This document shows, one piece after another, positions 20,100-23,628 of a stretch of 23,628 nucleotides of DNA (position 1 is its first letter; each line of letters starts with the position of its first letter). A program made the translations under genes and the position numbers. Origin of the DNA: Ichthyophonus hoferi (taxonomy: Eukaryota > Opisthokonta > Ichthyosporea > Ichthyophonida > Ichthyophonidae); the NCBI GenBank assembly GCA_002751075.1, contig NAOQ01000601.1, forward strand, positions 17,219 to 40,846, written 5' to 3'. Under the pieces are notes generated by a model. The model saw only the letters and a program-made list of their open reading frames with translations. It did no database searches and was not told where the DNA came from.

Positions 20100-20164
20100 C
20101 TTGAACTTTTAAACAATCAATTAACATTGAATCTGTTTTATTACCTTTTTTATGAATGCCGTCA
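20100..20164 (-). CDS. Possible internal exon of the minus-strand gene
   Basis: On -, the acceptor AATAAACTAG opens a frame DGIHKKGNKTDSMLIDCLKV-Q that ends at a good donor CAAG|GTAAGAG. If the donor is not used, the frame continues to about 19936. Its end phase (1) matches the start of the exon at 19920. No family is recognised. Upstream exons, if any, must lie beyond the 20200-20390 repeat. Confidence 0.4.
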
Positions 20165-20224
20165 CTAGTTTATTATATAATTAATTAATGATGGGTTCTA
20201 ATGTATTTTTTGATACAATATGCT

Positions 20225-20392
20225 ATGTTTGTAGATAATCAATAATAGATAATGCATAATGGATAGTAAATAATAATTAATGCATAATAGATAATAAGTA
20301 ATGCATAAGAGATAATAAATAATAGATCATGCATAGTAGATAACAAATAATAGACAACAGATAATAAATAATAGATAATCGATAAAAAAGCA
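20225..20392. repeat. Degenerate tandem repeat of AATAATAGATAATGCATA-type words
   Basis: Words AATAATAGATAA and AATGCATAA alternate irregularly over about 170 bases, with a loose period of 20-30. It sits just upstream of the minus-strand exons, where an intron would be expected. Confidence 0.75.
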
Positions 20393-20439
20393 TAACAGCA
20401 CGCTGTCGTATATAGTAAGATATGATTTAGAGCATAAAA

Positions 20440-20600
20440 AGGTCATGTCAGAGACAGATTAGGGAATTTTGATTCTGTAGTGACACCGATTAAAGGCTAT
20501 ACAGTTTTTATTCTATTTTTTCTATTTGCGATAGCCGGCTGCCACCCTGAACATGGGTTGGATAATTACGGCACAGGCTGAAATCCATAATACATGAATT
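20440..20600. other. G+C-richer island with ambiguous exon-like frames
   Basis: Within AT-rich DNA, 20530-20585 (gatagccggctgccaccctg) stands out. On -, an acceptor ATGGATTTCAG at about 20582 is followed by two open frames (NYPTHVQGGSRLSQ or VIIQPMFRVAAGYRK). On +, a 47-codon frame with a hydrophobic run (VFILFFLFAIAGC) also passes through. I cannot choose between them; it may be an exon of the minus-strand gene. Confidence 0.3.
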
Positions 20601-21426
20601 AAAACACGAGTATCTACGTAGCATCAAAATATCTTAAGCTAATTGATACTTCATTCTTTTTGATTAACATATTTTAGTCCAATTTATTGAAACATGAATC
20701 GAGCCCCACCCAGTTCACAGATTATAATTTGTTTATTATTATCATTATTATTATTATTCGTATCATTATTTTAAATTTAGCATCGTTTTAAGAGTGGCTG
20801 GATATAAATGTTAATATTTATATAACATTAATAATTATTGACAATGTATTGCAGGAAAAAAAATGCTATTAAGATAGTAGATGTGGTGTTAATATTTTAA
20901 CTAGACTAAAGCGATAATCTTATATTTTAATTTTATAAAACCGTACATGGCTAAATAATAATCGGAACAGAGCTTGAACTTTACGTCAATATGGGTGATA
21001 TATTATGTATTAGCAGATTAATGCATAATAAATAATTAAGGTATATAGTATATAAAAACACGTATATAAAAAGAGACAAAAAGAAAAAGAAAGAGATAGA
21101 GAGAAAGAGAAATGATGTATTTGCAGTATGTACACAACGCATTGTATAGTTCATATAAAGAAATGATGTAGGATATATTCTATTATTATACCCTATTTTA
21201 TACTACCATACCATACTATTACTATGTATATACATAATATATTATCTTACTATTATATATTTATATACATTTTATACATAGTAGGCATAATATATAGAAA
21301 TGGATATAATAGATACAAACTCGCCTGCCGGAATTCCACCTTAATTAGTAAGCGGCCATATGATTGATTTATATAAATTCAAATATGGATCTTGACTATG
21401 AATGGCTTAAATATTTCTTGTAGTTA

Positions 21427-21464
21427 ATGTGTTTAATAATTATATAATTATTTATTAAACACAT
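21427..21464. repeat. Perfect 13-bp inverted repeat, 12-base loop
   Basis: ATGTGTTTAATAA (21427-21439) and TTATTAAACACAT (21452-21464) are exact reverse complements. The right arm contains TTTATTAAA and is followed closely by AATAAA (21468-21473). No flanking ORF or target duplication is apparent. Confidence 0.75.
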
Positions 21465-22179
21465 CAAATAAAACATAAATAAATAGTTATTATTATGTTA
21501 CGTATAATAATATGCTTATAGTAATATAGTATACACCAAGCTTTAATACACCATGCTTTAATACTTTAAATAAAATAAATAAACATATAGCAACATAGAT
21601 AAATATATAAAACAATATATATAGGGTAGGTAGACTTAGTACAATATATAACATTTTTATATAATATAATATAAATAATATAATATAATACGATAGTATA
21701 ATACCGCAGTACACTTGCCTCTTTGTAGTTATTCTCTTGTTAGCATATTATATTTAATATATTTCTTGTAATTTTTGCCCCTCACGTTGGATAGGTAAGA
21801 GGTTATTATAAATATAAAGTACAATACTGTTCAATAATAACAAGGTGGAGGCATATGAAACTATAAAATCAATTCTGTAGGACGATGCAAGAAAGGGTAA
21901 GGGTTTACATAAGTTTTGAAGTATGATGTGGTATGTATGATATATGAAAATATAGCATAGAAGTACATTATATATTAGGTCTATATATATAACCATTTAC
22001 AGGTTTACATATTCATTGTCTATATAATTTTCAATTGCATGATTTATATCTGTTTGCTTAAACGACACAGAACGAGGGTATATAATGCTATAGGATATAT
22101 TATATTGTGTATATATGTATATGATACAACAACTATATAATATAACCTGATATGTGTAGTGTGACGACATGATATGACT

Positions 22180-22420
22180 TGATATGATTGTGATCGTATA
22201 ATACAGTAAGCTTTGATATAATATAATATATTATGCTATATTATGATATGCTATGTTATGACCTGGTAATTATAAAATAAAATATCATAGGGTATGATAT
22301 AATGATATGATATGATATGATAAGATATGACAGTATATTATAATATTATAATATGATATGATAAGATATAAAATGCTATGGTATATGATATTTTATGATA
22401 CAATGTAACAAGATAATACA
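22180..22420. repeat. GATATGATAT / GATAAGATAT simple repeat
   Basis: Runs of ATGATATGATATGATAAG words are broken by TATAATATTATAA stretches. It is the same sequence type as the inner words of the intron 1 minisatellite, so both probably arose by slippage in similar AT/GAT DNA. Confidence 0.75.
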
Positions 22421-22474
22421 ATATATGAAGACCATCACATACCCTCTCCCTATCTATATTTTTTCCTTCTATAG

Positions 22475-22606
22475 TACATGCATTCTATCCCTATCGTTTC
22501 TTCTGTGGATATTTTTATTTTTTACTTGCTGAAGCCCCAAAAGATATCCATAATACAGTCTCCACTGACATATACCATTATTAAGGACATTACATATCTG
22601 CTCTAA
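22475..22606 (+). CDS. Doubtful exon after a strong acceptor
   Basis: A long pyrimidine tract (ccctctccctatctat, then ttttttccttctatag) ends at AG 22473-22474 and is followed by 43 open codons (YMHSIPIVSSVDIFIFYLLK and onward) to TAA 22604-22606. The opposite strand offers two equally plausible frames in the same place, one also between an acceptor (atatattag) and a GTAAAA donor, so both strand and reality are undecided. Confidence 0.18.
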   Translation, partial: YMHSIPIVSSVDIFIFYLLKPQKISIIQSPLTYTIIKDITYLL

Positions 22607-23025
22607 TATATTTTTGCATTTAAAATTTATAAATATATGGCCAATGAATAGTGAGCCTTGATGGCCTATTTTCTGACATACTAGTACCCCAGTTTATATC
22701 TTTAATTATCTAGTTATATCTTATACCAATGTTCTCTTTATATATCCTGAACTTGTTATAGTATACCAAATCCAAGCATTACTATAATCTTTACAATCAA
22801 GCGTTTCTTTTAAAGTAGATACATATTGTATTGTAGTATGATATCCATATCCACCCTATTTATGCTTATATTTAGCATTATTGTCATTGTAGTATTATAT
22901 ATAACCTGTTTTATTATATGATATTCAATCATAGCATTGTATTATAACCTATCCCCGCCACTACCCAATAATAGATCAAATAACCAGATAGAGCTCTAGG
23001 TGCCTGCCCACAGCAGCTTGTTATT

Positions 23026-23148
23026 ATGGCAACCAAAGTAGGTGGGGGAAGGGTTCGTCACCAATTAAAACCTTTTGAACCGTCCAATGGTAGGGGCTCT
23101 GTACCTGCAAGGAGGGAAGGGAAGATGAAGGGGATTGTATTTATATAA
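23026..23148 (+). CDS. Small ORF of 40 codons in a G+C-rich island, doubtful
   Basis: ATG at 23026 opens MATKVGGGRVRHQLKPFEPS and a further 20 basic residues, ending at a TAA inside a TATATAAGG. The composition (Gly, Arg, Pro) is striking in this AT-rich region. The minus strand is also exon-like: a pyrimidine-rich acceptor CCCTCCTTGCAG leads into open frames such as SPYHWTVQKVLIGDEPF. A promoter (see next entry) is a third reading of the same island. Confidence 0.2.
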   Translation: MATKVGGGRVRHQLKPFEPSNGRGSVPARREGKMKGIVFI

Positions 23149-23149
23149 G
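23075..23149 (+). promoter_or_regulatory. Possible promoter: CCAAT, G-rich stretch and TATATAAG; includes motif copy 2
   Basis: CCAAT at 23084-23088, then GGTAGGGGC, and TATATAAG at 23142-23149, the same octamer as in the 10025 gene promoter. CCAAT-to-TATA spacing is 58 here against 49 there. Transcription would head right, into the AAT array and out of the window. Bases 23075-23110 also match 5807-5836. Confidence 0.3.
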
Positions 23150-23429
23150 GGTTATATAGAAATATATAGGGCATATGGGGGTATAAGAATATTAACAGGT
23201 ATAGAGATAGCGTATATAGATATAGTGTGAAGAGGGATACCTAGATATATGGAGCCAGGTTATATATGTAGAAGTAGCTACAATATATATTATAGCTAGC
23301 TCATGTAGACAAATTCACGTGTATACAAATATATAGATTAATGGTCTATATATCACGTAATATATATTCATATATATATAGTAAACATACTGCACATGTA
23401 TGTCAAACAGAAAGGTACTATCATTACAC

Positions 23430-23628
23430 TGATTAAATTAATAATAATAATAATAATAATAACAATAATAATAATATTGTAATAATAACAATAGTAATAG
23501 TAATAGCAATAGTAATAATAACAACAATAGTAATAATAACAATAGTAATGGTAATGGTAATAGTAATAGTAATAGTAATAACAATAACAATAATCATAAT
23601 AATAATAATAACAATAATAATAATAATA
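23430..23628. repeat. (AAT)n array with AAC, AGT and GGT variants, reaches the window edge
   Basis: About 200 bases of trinucleotide repeat: pure AAT blocks at both ends and AATAGT/AATAAC/AATGGT interruptions in the middle. The interruptions are themselves clustered in repeats, indicating slippage after mutation. The array continues beyond the window. Confidence 0.95.

Larger units (their letters stand above)
20600..22440. other. No supported gene, 1.8 kb of AT-rich DNA
   Basis: Holds a polypurine tract at about 21064-21113 (GA/AAAG words), a hairpin at 21427-21464 and, at the right, GATATGATAT arrays. The minus-strand frames at 21493-21714 and 21754-21996 are Ile/Tyr/Leu-rich translations of TA repeats. 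Confidence 0.55.

Noticed and set aside
21493-21996. Two minus-strand ORFs of 73 and 80 codons
   Set aside because: Nearly all residues are Ile, Tyr, Leu and Phe from TA-repeat DNA; no coding signal.
1-23628. CRISPR array, retroelement coding region or transposase
   Set aside because: No regularly spaced identical repeats with unique spacers, no recognisable reverse transcriptase, integrase, capsid or transposase motif in any frame I read.

Overview
The window looks like a low-gene-density, AT-rich nuclear segment of a eukaryote (by eye roughly 30% G+C), with spliceosomal introns, TATA/CCAAT promoter elements, AATAAA signals and many TA-rich microsatellites. Nothing bacterial or organellar is visible: no operons, no ribosome-binding sites. 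The one gene I can name, a mitochondrial inner membrane peptidase of the IMP1/IMMP1L type, resembles animal copies most closely (GHIWLQGDN...STDSR.YGPIP, then FFK-WPLSSAGF). An early-branching animal or close relative is my best guess, held loosely.

Layout. 1-423: the probable 3' terminal exon of a gene entering from the left (259-423, + strand), with an AATAAA just after its stop. 424-9700: about 9 kb with no gene I can support, holding short chance-level ORFs, a small 11-bp tandem repeat (about 5701-5775), a cryptic CCAGTG-type repeat (about 5150-5230) and short hairpins. 9707-10749: a compact intronless gene with CCAAT and TATA elements, a 162-codon ORF ending in a coiled coil, and an AATAAA; I do not recognise the product. 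10750-13859: intergenic, with a 12-bp minisatellite, a perfect 10-bp hairpin and an inverted repeat. 13860-17366: the IMP1-type gene on +, rebuilt here in five exons (183 residues). Its intron 1 carries a degenerate 80-110-bp minisatellite and its intron 3 carries three tRNA-Ser-like relics. 17495-18830: two old direct copies of a roughly 350-bp sequence. 19044-19283: an exact 2 x 120-bp tandem duplication. 19362-19538 (+, weak) and 19682-20164 (-, better) look like the 3' ends of two convergent genes with facing poly(A) signals. 20170-23628: AT-rich repeats, a G+C-richer island with a possible promoter (23026-23149), and a long (AAT)n array running off the right edge.

IMP1 works with IMP2 in the mitochondrial inner membrane protease, which removes sorting peptides from proteins facing the intermembrane space. 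The other genes are unidentified, so I see no shared pathway. I found no mobile element with recognisable coding capacity, no CRISPR-like array and no obvious new multi-gene system. The most unusual items are the IMP1 alternative-acceptor arrangements, the tRNA-Ser relic cluster and the paired 350-bp repeat.
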